NCBI GenBank assembly: GCA_020809705.1
Contig: CP085826.1
Coordinates: forward strand, 2,046,001-2,110,000
Length of the DNA: 64,000 nt
Source: Calonectria ilicicola
Taxonomy: Eukaryota > Ascomycota > Sordariomycetes > Hypocreales > Nectriaceae
Direction of reading: 5' to 3'
The translations under genes and the position numbers were made by a program. Below are positions 1 to 12,477 of the stretch, one piece after another; positions within the stretch are counted from its first letter, which is position 1; each line of letters begins with the position of its first letter. The notes beneath the pieces were generated by a model, which was not told where the DNA came from, did not search any database, and was given only the letters and a program-made list of their open reading frames with translations.

Positions 1-1027
1 CAGGAATAGAAAATGGGAGAGTCCATATGAATAATCCGACTGCATAATCCGGCGTGCAATAACGAGGTCCTAGATATTGCCGAACACTTGCGACGAGGTG
101 ACCAGCAAAATTCTTCGCTCTCGGATCTTGTGGGAAAGAAGCCATGACCCGAATAAGGCTTGAATTCGTGGCAACTGCAAGAGTTAAACCTCGAGCAGAA
201 CACCCCTTTCTAACAATTCTTGCCGTATTTTCATCCAGTGTCATCGCGGCGACTTTAGAGTCCCCAGGGGCTGCTCCCTCTGAACCCGCGCGTATGGGAA
301 ATGAAATTCCTGGCAGGGATTCACGACATTGGCGGATGAGATCGTCGGTGGTTTTTCTAATATGTGCGGGTTCTGACTCTCGATCAAAGTTCTCATCAAA
401 AGGTTTTGTGGCTCCAGGATGAAGGGTTCTTTGCTTGACCTTTGATGAATATGAATTGATGTCAACCTGGAGACCAAGTCGGATGACAGAAGCCAAACAT
501 AACATGAAGTCGTTGGTCAGCATAAGAAGGCCAGTGCCGTCAATACGCCTGTGTGATATACAAAATATCAGCTCTGAAGTCCCGGGTATCCAATGAAGCG
601 TTCCATTCATGGATGAAGGAAATTTCTTGACAATATCACGTCCATTCTTAAATAGTGCCGCGTCTCCTTCATGAACAAAGAATTTGGTCTCCAGCCGCTC
701 AGGGGAATCGAGAGGCAGAGCGGTGATATGCTGTCCCTCTGAGTCTTGTTCCCCAAAAGGAGAGGGAAGATTTGAAGTCAAATGAGGATGGTTGTAACAA
801 GTCGCGATCCAAGCACGTCGTAGGTATGGTGCTGGATCTTGAATGAACGCAGGAAATTTGACATCCAATACAAAGGTGAGAGCGTAATGTTCCCGGTCGA
901 GTGATGAGGCGGATTTAGAAACGAGGCCCTGTATCCAGGCTTCCAGTGTATCAAATGGTCTGACCAAAGAATCATCTTTAGACAAAGACCATCCTTGGGG
1001 AACCTTTAAATCCATCCCAGAGCCCAT
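1..1027 (-). CDS. HxxxDG acyltransferase-like protein, C-terminus cut by window edge
   Basis: An open frame runs on the minus strand from ATG at 1027 to the left edge with no stop, giving at least 342 residues. A second in-frame Met lies at 1015. The sequence contains SHRRIDGTGLL with His159, Asp163 and Gly164, which is the HxxxDG active-site motif of CoA-dependent acyltransferases and condensation-type enzymes. The start PFDTLEAWIQGL is also typical of fungal stand-alone acyltransferases (trichothecene 15-O-acetyltransferase-like). In such enzymes the His deprotonates an alcohol or amine that attacks an acyl-CoA. A TTTTTAG just upstream of the ATG could end a 5'-UTR intron. It lies 1.3 kb downstream of the tyrosinase on the same strand. 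Substrate unknown. The second conserved motif (DFGWG) would lie beyond the edge. Confidence 0.75.
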   Translation of the reverse strand, partial: MGSGMDLKVPQGWSLSKDDSLVRPFDTLEAWIQGLVSKSASSLDREHYALTFVLDVKFPAFIQDPAPYLRRAWIATCYNHPHLTSNLPSPFGEQDSEGQHITALPLDSPERLETKFFVHEGDAALFKNGRDIVKKFPSSMNGTLHWIPGTSELIFCISHRRIDGTGLLMLTNDFMLCLASVIRLGLQVDINSYSSKVKQRTLHPGATKPFDENFDRESEPAHIRKTTDDLIRQCRESLPGISFPIRAGSEGAAPGDSKVAAMTLDENTARIVRKGCSARGLTLAVATNSSLIRVMASFPQDPRAKNFAGHLVASVRQYLGPRYCTPDYAVGLFIWTLPFSIP

Positions 1028-2371
1028 CTTGCTAAAAATAAAAATAAAAATGATAAATGAATGCTGCAATTCACTGGAAACTTGGGCAGGAAAAACCAAT
1101 TAGTTAAGTTTTGCCGACTACAAAAGGACAACAGGACAAAGACCCGAAAACGTCCAACTAAAAGCTTGCATTTATATTCCGTCAGATCTATCATAATTAC
1201 CGCACCGTACGATGATTCCAATGTTGTCCTGTATGCCGGTAACCGAAGTCCCTTCACAAGCCAACTCGGTAAACCTGAGCGGATTTGCCCTAGTTCCCGC
1301 TATTGGCGGCCGCTGCAGGGCTTACTGTCAACGTTTACCAGGTAACTTCCAATAGTTCCAGAAGGTTTGAATAGTTCGGGTCCATATAGGGTTAGCGCCA
1401 TCAATCTGAATGAAGCTGAAATGATGCGGATACCTCATATGGGTCATGTACAATATGACCAATCACATGCTCGTAAACACTCAGCAAATTGGTACTTTTG
1501 GTGCTAGTGAAGGTGAAAAAATCCTGGTCTATGATCCCAATCGCTTCTTCTCAGACCTAGTGTAAGAAAAAGACTGCTTATGAAAGAGCCAAATATTGAA
1601 GCTCATGAATGCATGCCGGGTCAGATCATCGGTGTCATTATCCACATCTTCGTGGCGGACGCTAGAGTCCACCAAATATCACAGAATGGAGTCGGCTTGC
1701 CATCTCCACAACATTCGTAACTCCCCGTGATTAGTAAAATTCATACTTGGCCTTAGCCGGCGGAGTAAATATGGGAAGGAAAGGACAATATCGTAAGCGG
1801 TGAAGATTGATTGCACCAATAAACATGTCACGTAACCAAGCCACATTGCGAATATTCGATGGTTTGCAACCACGAACCCACTGAAAAGGTGATCAGAGAA
1901 GATTGAAGTCTGCAAATCTTTGAGTGAAGAAAGCTGAACTTTGCAAGCTGGCGCCACTTCTGCACGTCCAAGCGAGATCAGCTGACTGCATTCACTACAA
2001 GGAGTCGTACGCGGCGCTCATTCAGCTTGGCCCTGGCATATTGCCCCAGCACGCTTGACCGGATTCGAGCAAGTCCAATATTTCGAGCCAAAAAAACGGT
2101 AAGTAATCACGCACAGCCGTTTCATACATCAAGTAGCATTTGCCGCTGACCATTGCTTCGAAGGGAAGCTCCTTGAGCCAGTCGGGAGCAACAGACCTTC
2201 ACACGGGTCTAAAGCCGAGAAAAAAAATCCCCCCAAAATGCACATTTAAAGAATCCCACACGGGCCTAACCAAAAGATCTTAGCACTAATTGTCATATAA
2301 CATGCATTCCTCTACATAATTACAGCCAACTTGCTTCAGAACAATGGGTACAATTTATGCAAGACTACTTG
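1028..2371. other. Intergenic, no gene seen
   Basis: This is the space between the tyrosinase stop and the acyltransferase start, so it should hold the acyltransferase promoter. Only short ORFs without recognisable protein character occur here on either strand. A run of A-rich triplets sits next to the acyltransferase start at about 1033-1052. Confidence 0.6.
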
Positions 2372-4747
2372 TTACTGGTAAAGCCCATCTTCCGCGCTGG
2401 CACCTCCAGGGCGGCCATGTGTGACTTCATATGCTCCTTCATAATCGTAATATTCCGACATCTTAGTACGATCCGCAAAGTGATCAGCCTTTCCGATCGC
2501 GAAAGAGATCTTCAAGTCTGGCATGTCATTCAGATCAACCAATTGACCCAAGGACGTCACACGCCAGTGCAAGTTGTGCTTCAGAAACTCAATGACCTGG
2601 TTAGGCTCCATTCCTTCAAGCACAGCAGGTGCGTTTGGATCATCAGGCGTGTGGACAATTTGATTCTTCCAGCGTGTGATGAGAGCGTTGCTCAGGACGA
2701 CTTTGCCAGTCGATAGTACATCTTCCGCCTTTTGGCTGCGGCAGTTACCACATCCTGGAGCGTCATCACCAGCAGGCAGTTCAGACGAGAAATTGATGAC
2801 CTGGCCGACAAGTGAGTCTGTTCCGTCTGATCCCTGGTAGCTGTATGGCAGGTGGTCGGGAACCTTGCCGATAAAAATGTTGATAGTGAATCTTCTACCG
2901 TTGAGAGCAAACCTAAAAACAGTCAGATGCATATTTATCCTATGCCTAGAATATTTACTAACTTGTTGTAAACAACGTCAACGACGTAATCGGGCACTCC
3001 AATCAGGTCAACGGGTTCCTTCTCGGTTGTTTGCTTCAACATAGTGAGGCTCATGTTGTGGACCCCGTGGTCAGCTGTGAGCTTAGCCTTTTCAACAGCC
3101 GACCAGGTTGAGTTGTAGTTGATGTTGAGTGTTTCGTTGAGGGCTGCCACATGGCTAGCTTCATCGTAAGTACCGTCTGCTTTCGTATACTTCCACTTTT
3201 CAAGACCTCCGTAGGTGTAGCCTAGCTTTGTGACATATCGCACATCGTCCGAGGTGTAGCACTCTGTCTGGGACTTGAAGAACGGCCGAAGCTGATCTTT
3301 GGAGGTATCCTTATGACTGGTCTCAATAAAAAAGTTACCGAGATCTTGATTGCGAGGATCGTCTTGCTTGCCAAACCACTTGTCGCCGTGCAAGATTTGC
3401 CAGATAGCAATGAGACGGTCGATGTTACTGCATTCAGTTAGTTTATCGATCGCAAAAGAGCAATATAGTAGGAATTACCAATGGTGAAGCCAAAAAATGG
3501 GGTCAAATGCCGCAACAGAGACTTCGGACATATGTCCTTCATAGACAATACCATTTCCTGCAAAAAACGCATCTCCTCCACACCACCCATGAAGACTGTC
3601 GTGGATACCTTCAGCCGAATCATAGGCATGTGGCTGCTTGCTAGGTCCCGAGGTTTGAGGCTTCGCTCGCTTGGTCGCGAAATCCTCAAATTCCTTGATA
3701 GTGAGAGTACGATAGAAAGCATCTCTGAGACTGGCTGTCACGTTACCTGGCCGGTCTTTGCGCGGCTCCGTCCATTGGTAATCGCGGAGACTTTGAGCGA
3801 TTTGGTTATTGTTTTGTTTTCCGTCAACCCAATCCACACTGGCCTGGCCAGTTTGCGGGCATCGACTCGTGGCATTACATTGATCAAACTTTCATCGTCA
3901 GTATGCTCAAATAGATTTGAAATGCCCAACTTACGGGAATTCGATATCCCTGTCCGCTCTCGCCTATAATGGCAAGACTTTTCAAGGGATCCGTAGATTT
4001 GAGGGTCTTGTCGCCCATTGTCATCTTTCCGGGCATTTGAAATCTGTAAAATGCATTATTGCAATCACCAAATCCCGACCCGGTTGGGAGTCTAATTTGC
4101 ACTGTCTCGAGATCAACTACCTTCGGGACGGTGTAGTCGAGTTTATCACCAGGGGTGGTCGGGTCCGGTTTCTTCAGTGCCCAGTCCCAATAAGGAAATC
4201 TCCACGACTTTGCATGCTCGAGAAGTTCCTTCCTATCCTTTTCATCCGTGTACTTGTTGGCTTCATCTTTCATCAACTCATAAATGACTTGCTGGTAATT
4301 GTTAGATTGACAAATCTCGAGGTATAAAAAAATGATCATACCTCCCACAAAAGCAGATATGGACGATGCCAAGTCGCAAAAAGCATGCTGTTGTGTGTGC
4401 AGTAGCCTCTGTTTGAGGTTTTCCCTTTTTGCGGAGCCTCATCCCAAGCAATGTATGGTTTTCCATGAATACCTAGTGCCTTCCGCTTCAGATCGTGCAT
4501 TTCTAGATAAGACTTGGAAATACCAACCAGCAATTTGAAACCATGATGTTTTCTGGTGGGGATCCATTTGGGAGAACCTCCAAAACGCGGGGAAGAAGAG
4601 GGCCCTTTGGTTGATATGGATTAGTTCGGTGGAGAGGAACCATTCGTCAATCTCCATTCGCAGCGGAACTTCGCGAAGCTCCTTCGTTGCATTAGTATCC
4701 AAGCCATCTTGGATACCAGCGATGATATAGTGGCCGGTCGACGCCAT
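2372..4747 (-). CDS. Tyrosinase (type 3 copper phenol oxidase)
   Basis: Six exons by my model: 4747-4528, 4472-4342, 4291-3935, 3888-3479, 3427-2963 and 2912-2372, giving 707 residues with all phases consistent. Tyrosinases oxidise monophenols and o-diphenols to o-quinones, the first steps of melanin formation. CuA ligands visible are His76 (GIHGKPY), His100 (YCTHNS) and His109 (WHRPY). Cys98 lies two residues before His100, the position of the Cys-His thioether in fungal tyrosinases. CuB ligands are His332 and His336 (GIHDSLHGW) and His372 ([12 protein letters not shown], split by intron 4). No signal peptide is visible, so it is probably intracellular or exported as a proenzyme. The long C-terminal domain after about residue 400 fits the propeptide region of the long (about 600-700 aa) fungal class. 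Introns 1 and 3 match the expected family alignment exactly. Confidence 0.95.
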
Positions 4748-4842
4748 GATTTGAAGCAAAATGTGAGATACTAGAATCAAAGTAAGATCTTAGATGTAGA
4801 TCGAGTTTATGGATTATTTTTACATGTGCCGGATGTCGTAGG

Positions 4843-4860
4843 ATATATATACAATATTGG
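4843..4860 (-). promoter_or_regulatory. Likely core promoter of tyrosinase gene (CCAAT + TATA)
   Basis: On the minus strand a CCAAT pentamer (CCAATATTG) is directly followed by TATATATATCC, about 95-110 nt upstream of the tyrosinase ATG at 4747. Position and order fit a TATA-type fungal promoter. Inferred from motif only. Confidence 0.45.
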
Positions 4861-5072
4861 AGCGGGACGAGTTCTGCATACCGGAACTATATTCACCCAA
4901 CAAAAAAGCCCATGCACACAGTCCGTCTTCTGCAGCTAGTGATTACCAACAGCCGTGGCGCTGTAGCTGAAGGTCGAAGAACCATGGTTCAACCAGTCAG
5001 AGAGGAAAATAGCGCACAGCTCAGATCAATAGTTTATCCCTCGTCTGGATGAATACCAATCAGATCGACGGT

Positions 5073-5389
5073 TCAATCCAATATGTGTGAGAGTAGGATA
5101 GCTAGCTGCGCCATCGATAGCCATTTCGGGTCGTTTCCTAGCCATTTAGCGTCGAAGGCCCGGCCATTATTGGATTGGCGAGGCAAGGGTACAGATGCTA
5201 GAACGGCATGGATGATCGGTGGCGGGTAGTATTCAGCAAAAGAGGATGATATGAAAGTCTCGACCAAACCTTCCGGTAAGCCATCTGAGTGAGAATAGGA
5301 CTTTTGCATGTGGTTTGGATCGATTAGGTTAGCTGAAGCGCCTCGTGGACAGAAGTAGTGAGGAGGTGAACAATAGCGTGGTCCACCAT
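5073..5389 (-). CDS. Possible small gene or gene remnant, unknown function
   Basis: A two-exon model (5389-5351 and 5300-5073) gives 88 residues. The 50-nt intron has a CTAAC branch site and matching phase 0, although its donor is weak (GTCCAC). The predicted protein contains EYYPPPIIHAVLASVP and looks amino-acid-like in composition, but I do not recognise a family. It could be the tail of a decayed gene. It lies upstream of, and on the same strand as, the tyrosinase. Confidence 0.22.
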
Positions 5390-8135
5390 CCTAGAATTTA
5401 AACAAGTTGAATGATAAATAAAAGGACGTCCTAAAATCCAGGCTACATATTAATACTACCAAAAGCCTTTTATTCCAAATCTTAGTTTGGTGGTTTTTCT
5501 TTTTCGTTTTTCTCAAAATATTTCTCATAGCCAGCCAGGTATGGAGGGGATTACGTGCCGTGCCCAGCAGGTGCTCAGCCCCAGACTAAAATCTCACAGT
5601 TTGATCATGAAAACCACTTCCACTCCTCAGTGCCATGTTACGCCTCCTGTACGTGGACCCTTAAATGGCCTGTCTCAGCGACTTGGGTAATCAAGACCAG
5701 ACCAGGTTTGTGACATGACGAAATTCCCCCTGAGTCTCGTTGAGGGGAACCATTTTGCAAGCTCCCTTCCACGCGACTAGAACCAATAGTGGCCAGTAGT
5801 CCCAGCCACCACCAACTCCACGACCCACATGAGTGCGGGGTTCACTGATAATGCCTGACACGAGCTGAAAGATGGTCCCCGAACAAAACGAAGCCACGAC
5901 TTTGAATCCTCTCATGGAGGGTCGAAGTTGTCGCCATTATGTAAAGCAAAACACATTTCTGTCACGTTTTATAGGACAGTCAGCTACTGAATCAAATATA
6001 AAATCATGTGCTCATCACATCATTGTAGCTGGTGTGTCAATATTGTTAGAGTTGTATATTCCTTTATTATTATTTTGAAGATTTTGACACAACTACACGA
6101 GATGGACGGCTGCGAGCATCCCGTGAAAAGTCAGTCTTGGCTGGCTTCATGATTAAGGAATCTCCGCTGAGCACCAGCCAGCCGCACACTAGATTATCCA
6201 GTCTCTCTGATCGCTCTGAGTCGAGCTCATGGCCTCGTCATGCGAAGGTGTACAGGGTGGCTAGTAAAAACGGTAACAGCCACTGAAGCAGATGGATGTG
6301 AAATCAGCCATGATAAAAGTGGCAATTGCAAGGATGTGGCACTATGCCCTGTTGGGATGCGTTCCTGAGGATGGTCTCGCATGGGCGTCAAATGGTTAGC
6401 AGAACAGGATGCGTGGTAAGAAAAGGGCTAAAGTTGGCTTAAACACCTAAGCTAAGCTGGATCTCCAAGGTGAAACCTAGAGGACTCAATTTGGCGCCCG
6501 AAATGGTATAAGCTTTGAGGCCTATGTACACCACCAGCTTGCACTTGGCAAGGTGCGACGCGGTAGTGCGCGGTTAATGAGACGAGCGACGGACATGATG
6601 ATGCTGACATAGAGCATCGTAGTGAGGGGGGCAAGTGTGCTGGCCGAGTCTTAGAGGCCGTGTAACAGTCCTGGGTGAGCAAGGGATGGATTCTTGGATG
6701 GTGATGGGCAAGACGGGATATCATAACTGGGGCTATTAAGGCTGGGTGTGCGCGATATATGAAGTGTCCAGTGATGACATGCTTCTTGCGGGAGAATGGG
6801 ATTCTGGTGCTATTGGATGACAACCGGACAGCGCGGATCGAGTGTCAAATGAGGTTTGATTATTTACCGCCAGACTTACCCCTAGTGCCGAGTGGTGGCG
6901 TGTTTGGTCAACGTTGCTCCAAACGGAGACAAACTCGACTGGCAGTGTGACAGGGCCAAAAAGGCCTTGTCAGGTCAAAGAAGCTTATACGCTACAATTG
7001 GTTCATCCCTTTGCGACTGCTACCATGAGGGAGGTACAAAGGGTGCAGAATGCGTGTACGCACTTACGGTGGCCGAGAGCATGCAGTTCCTCTACATGGC
7101 GCGGGCTGTGATCGACGCTGCAAAGCCCATAAGCGCCGGGCTGTTTAGTAAGCCGGCTGAGGATCTGCTTGTAAGAACAAATTTTTCACAAGCCACGATT
7201 TCGCTCCACGTATCAGACACCTCCAGTCTGAACACCCAGGGTCGCATAGTGGGGAAGTCTTGATCAAGCATTTGGTGGGGCAAGATTTAGATAGATCGAT
7301 CTCGGTATTTTGAATCAAAAACCCCAACATGCCCACCCTGTCATTCAGGACAGTACTTGGATGGTGATGATGGGAAACGTTTGTCACGCACATCCGCACG
7401 TGTTAATAGCTTACGCACACAGGGGTTGTTCAACAATTTCCGGGTGCGACGTGGATAACTGCGAGTGACAAGGCTCATTTAACAATAGCTCTCAGGATGG
7501 CACATCACTCATGCAGGGGCTTCGCCAAGATTGCGGGCGCGCAGATGCACCCAGCCGCATCCTGTCATATCGGTTGTGATTGTCACTCGCCCGAGGTTTT
7601 CGTGGGCAGTTGGGTAAACCCTGTAACAGGCAAATTTTCGTTTGGGCGGTTAACACTGCACTGCCGTTGGTCATTCACACCACCATCACCATGGCACTCG
7701 TAGTCGTAGCGGTCAGACTAGCGCGACCTTGCACCTGACACGAACTTGGAAGTTTTGCGAGCGACATGATCAGTCCAAGCCACCAAGTCGGTGGGACTTG
7801 AAGCCTATCCGTGTACTCAGTCTTGATACGGCTACCAAGTTGTCCGCCTCCCCAGGTGTAGCATTCGATTTCCAGCCCTAAATGCCCATGCTCCACACGT
7901 ACTTAGATCTCGCCCCCCTTCTCAACCTCTTGTCATCTGTGGCAGCCCAGTTCGTCATGTTTCTCTAGAGCTTCGTTTTCTTTTTACTTCATTTCTTCTT
8001 TGTCAGTTCCCCGGTTTTTCTTTGTCTCCTTTTCCTTGTTCCGCCAACGCATTACGGTCTCCCAAGTTGGAGCACCTAGCCATTAGCCTGAAAATTGCCG
8101 TCTGTGGTGTGTCAGTTAAATCAGGGCGTGTCAAG
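5390..8135. other. Long intergenic stretch, no gene seen
   Basis: About 2.7 kb between the tyrosinase side and the amidase. Only short unsupported ORFs occur, the longest being 123 codons at 6452-6823 (minus) and 6892-7263 (plus). The last 170 bp (about 7960-8060) are strongly pyrimidine-rich on the plus strand, as in 5' regions of expressed fungal genes. Confidence 0.5.
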
Positions 8136-11100
8136 ATGAGGATAGGTTGTTTGCAATTTGCGCCTCAGGCAGGCGACGTCGCGAACAATTTGAACCGGGC
8201 AGATTCAGTTTTGTCCAGGGCGAATCTGGATGGTTTGGATTTACTTGTATTGCCAGAGCTGGCGTTCTCCGGTAAGATATGACCACCTACGACATGCGCT
8301 ACGGCCCAAAGCTTCGCGTTCTCACGCACTTGACAATTTCTAACCATTTATCAAACTTCGAGCTGACTATCCCAAGGCTGCAACTTTAAATCTCTACAAG
8401 AAATCACGCCGTTCCTCGAAAACTGTGGCTCCGGTATCAGTTCTCTTTGGGCCCGAACGATTGCAATGAAGTACGACTGCACTGTCATTGTTGGGTACCC
8501 TGAAAAGGTAGATGCCACCGTCAAATGGCCGACAGGTCCAGAATATTACAACTCTGCTATTGCGGTAAACGGTTCTGGGGACACGATCGCAAACTACCGA
8601 AAATGTTTTCTTTACCATACCGACGAGTCCTGGGCTTTGGAAGGTGATGGCGGCTTTTTTGGGGGCCGCATTCCCGGGTTAGGGAACGTCTCCATTGGTA
8701 TTTGTAGGTTTTGGGCCTCGATTGTCGACAGTGATGATTAATTAACATGGCTTAATAGGTATGGACATCAAGTAGGCTTCAAGATTGCCCGCCACGCTTA
8801 ACCTAGCTTGACTAACTGGTCTTTGCAGCCCGTACAGGTTTGAAGCACCTTGGACAGCTTTCGAGTTTGCTTTTCACATCTTAGAAATGAAGTCCAACTT
8901 GGTTGTTGTGTCTATGGCTTGGAGCACTCGAGAAGATCCACGCCATTTTACTCGCATGCCTGATGATCCTGATATGGAAACCTTGACTTACTGGGTCACC
9001 CGCCTCGAGCCTCTCATTCGGTGCAACAATGAGGATGAGATCATCGTGGTTTTTTGCAATCGCACAGGAATTGAGGAGGATGCTACGTATACAGGCACCA
9101 GCGCCGTCATTGGTATCCTGAATGGAGAAATCCGAGTTTACGGTCTCCTTGGTCGTGGCGAAAAGGAGCTGCTAGTTGTTGACACCAATAATGCTCCCTT
9201 CGCAAAATTAGCACATCAGCCAAAGGAAAACATTGAGGCGATACAACCTACTGATACCTCTCAAAAGCCTAACGAGATGCCTGGGCTTGTCTCTTTACGG
9301 CCTAAACACGATACTGACCCGTCCAACCAAACGAACCCTCCTTCAGAGGACGATCAATTCTCGCTCACACCAACCACAAACCAGTACTCGGAGCCACTTC
9401 CACCACCACCAACTTCTTCTTTCCTGGTAGATTTTGTTGGGATTTCAGATAGGAAGCATCACCCACCTAAAATTACCATTCCATCCATCACACCCGACCT
9501 TGTCACTACAAATTCGGCCCCGTCTCCCAGCACCGACAGCATCAACATTGCTACTCCGTCTGCATCCCGTACTACGCCTTTGGCTCTGCGCCCGCGTTTA
9601 ATCATTCCAGAGTCCCCTCCGATACTTCCGCATCAGTATCCATCTGGCCATTTATTCAGCCCCGAGTCGCCAGAATCGGCGCGGTCAGTTGAATCCAGCA
9701 TTTCCGATGCATCCATGAACACGGTCTACTCAAACCCACGGAGACCCGAAGACAGTACTCCATTCCCACAAACCGCTGTTCCACTCAGCGGATATCCTCG
9801 TGATTTTGAACCAGATTGGAAAATTTATGGTGGAAATGTCTCCATCGCAACAGGGGATGAGCCACCAAGCCCCGCCTCCACTTGCGACAATGGATCCCCA
9901 ACCTCTACCCGTTGCTTTTGGAACCCTGCGGACACACCAATCCAAACATCGGCTGCTAGATCGTGGTGGAATGAGACGCTTATTGGTAGACAACCAGAGC
10001 CATTTCCTTGGGATGTTATCACAGCTGATCTGCCAACCAAGTCTGTACAAAACAGGGGCATCCTTCATGAGCAAGCGAATGACCTTGAAACCCCTCGAGA
10101 TTGCACAAAAATGGACTTTCATGAATCCAAGCACAATCTATACACGGTTAAAACTAAACAAGCCATGGCTTCGAAGCTGTCAGGTAGTTCCGAAAGGACA
10201 GATTCTGAGACAACAATTGAGGAGAGGAGCGTCGAAAGACCACTCTCGCCAAAGTCGCGGAACGCTAGTCGATCTCGCCTAGACGGAGGAATCGGTTCTG
10301 AATGGGGCGATCGCAAAATTTCCGAAGCTACTGCTTTCCTTGAGGAAATTACGAAACGCGCACAATCTGCCCATTCAATGCGCGAAGATCGGCCTCCATC
10401 GCCCAAGTCACGAAACTGCAGCAAAACTCGTTCCTCTGAGATGAGCATCAACGCCGGAGAACGGTTGGTTGGTATCTCTCCAAGCCCAAACAACCCTCAA
10501 AACAATTCAATATATCCCTACCGCCCTTTGTCACGATTCGAGCATATCCAGCGCAGTAATTCACTGCCTCGAGTGACTGAGCACATTTCCATGCAGGAGA
10601 ATGCAAATTTCATCACTCGTGTGAACATGCGTCGCCCTTTTCCTCGTGAACCGAGTCGAGGTCGAAGACCTGGCCCGAGGTGCTCTTCAGCAAATGGTGA
10701 TCTTAGTGGGGACACCGTCTCTCACGACCGTTCATCGTCGCGAGATTCTACTCAAAATGACCTTCTACATCGAAAACAAGCTCACAGCCAGTCTAGACCT
10801 CGCCGAACCTCATCAACGCACCACCATATCCATGAAAGACAATTATCTCCTGGTGCGGAAGCTTCTGAATTCGCGACAGTAGAACACATTCTTTGCCATG
10901 GATGCCCGGTACATGGCCAACGATCACAATCCAACGCACCACTAAGCATGGGTAACTCAACACCGGTACACAATGTTGCCTCGCAAGCATCGGTGCCGGC
11001 GTGGACTCCTGGCGTCCGACCTGCTTCTGCATTTGAACCTCGCCAGAGAGCTAATTCCAAGAGAGGAACCAGGATTGACACCCCCACAAAGGGTGTGATG

Positions 11101-11406
11101 AATAGAAGTATATTCCAGCACGATAATGGCCAATTTTGGTCAAATTCAACTGCCACGGAGAGAGCTGAAGGAAGCGACACCGCTTCACTGACAGAAACTC
11201 TCCAAACAGTCCCAACGCCTGACCGGTTACCTTCTACGCCTTCTAGGTTCGAACCTAGTACGCCAAAAGCAATGGTTTTCGATGTTGATGATGTTGATCC
11301 GAACATGGATTCTGCCACGAAGCTTGGTGGCCAGGATGTCTCTGGCACTATTCAATACCTTGATGCCGAGATCGTCAAGGTTCCATTGACTAGTTTGGTA
11401 TCTTAG
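8136..11406 (+). CDS. Protein N-terminal amidase-like carbon-nitrogen hydrolase with long disordered tail
   Basis: Four exons (8136-8271, 8377-8703, 8759-8771, 8829-11406) give 1017 residues. The first ~300 residues are a nitrilase-superfamily fold with the Glu-Lys-Cys triad: Glu41 (VLPELAFSG), Lys121 (YRKCFLYH) and Cys155 (GICMDINPYR). The FSGxNFKSL, GICMDINPYRFEAPW and AWST blocks are those of yeast Nta1-type enzymes, which deamidate N-terminal Asn or Gln to Asp or Glu and feed the Arg/N-degron pathway. Residues from about 300 to 1017 are low-complexity, rich in Ser, Pro, Arg and Thr, with SPKSRNxS repeats and no recognisable fold. Yeast Nta1 is about 450 residues, so the tail more than doubles the protein. 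The Cys155 codon is split by an intron and the following exon is only 13 nt. Confidence 0.88.
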
Positions 11407-12477
11407 GTTCACTTTTTTCTGGTTTTTCTTTTTTTCAATTCTGATATAAGTCTACGGAATCGGCGCAAATGCCCTTCTCTTGTTGTTTCGGCTGCCTTCT
11501 TTTTGTTTTTTTTTAACACATTTCGTTCAACCTCGGGAGATAGGGAACACGTGGATATCCGGCTTGGAGTGCATTGATTTAGAATGAAAATACAAGAATA
11601 TGAAAATGTATGCTTCTTTTATACCTCTTCTATATAGCGTTTCTTACGTGATATTCCCAAAGTGGAGTGGCGCTGTGTTGATGAGCTCCTATTTTGGCGT
11701 CCCCGCCATTGCACAACCCAGGGCCAAATTTTGATGGTGAGAAAAAGCTACCCAACAGAACTTTATCTATAACCTGCATAACTCATGCATCAAATCTGAC
11801 TATAGAAATAGACCACGGTCTTGTAAGGTGCTGTCCACGTTGCTCATGACCCGTGCGCGAACCCTTCTGCATGCGCGCTATGGGCAGACATATCTCCACT
11901 TCCCATACAGCGAATGCAGTGCTGAACCCATTGACAAACTCGCCTCATTTCGGCGGCGTTGCAAGGAAGGAAACTCCGAATTTGATTTGTCACGAGGAAA
12001 ACATTTGCCAAGCCAGCCGAGCAATTATTTTGCGGAAGGTGTCTCCGACGGTTTAGCGTCGTATTGGGTTGCGGCTAATAAGCGGTTTATTAGTCAAATC
12101 GGATTTAGCCAGGGGTTAGCAAAAAAAGGCAACCTAAGGGGAGGCGCCAAAAATAATCAACCAGTGCTTGATATGCCAGGCACAGTGATCTGGTCTACTT
12201 ATTGTGTCTTGCTGTGGTTTGGACTGCTTCTGTGTTTCTTATTGTGTCCACCGTTTTTTGGTGTATGTCCCCTTCAAGGTGGATGACTGCTGAAATAGTG
12301 GATCATATTGAACCTGTGAATTACCTAGATAATCTGAGTGATTCCTTTGCGACTTACCATGACCCTTGTGAATAAAAGCAGTCAGTTGCACAAGTTTTAA
12401 GTGGTGGAAAATCCCTTCAAAGTGTCCCGAGACCAGCTGATATCTCTCAAAGGTCCATTCAACGAAAGTACGAAAGA
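11407..12477. other. Intergenic between amidase-like gene and MFS transporter
   Basis: T-rich 3' region of the upstream gene followed by the transporter promoter. A 152-codon ORF at 11828-12286 (plus) has no recognisable features and I treat it as chance. Confidence 0.5.

Noticed and set aside
11828..12286. 152-codon ORF between the amidase-like gene and the MFS transporter
   Set aside because: No conserved motif, no introns or promoter signal; the hydrophobic tail is from a T-rich stretch.
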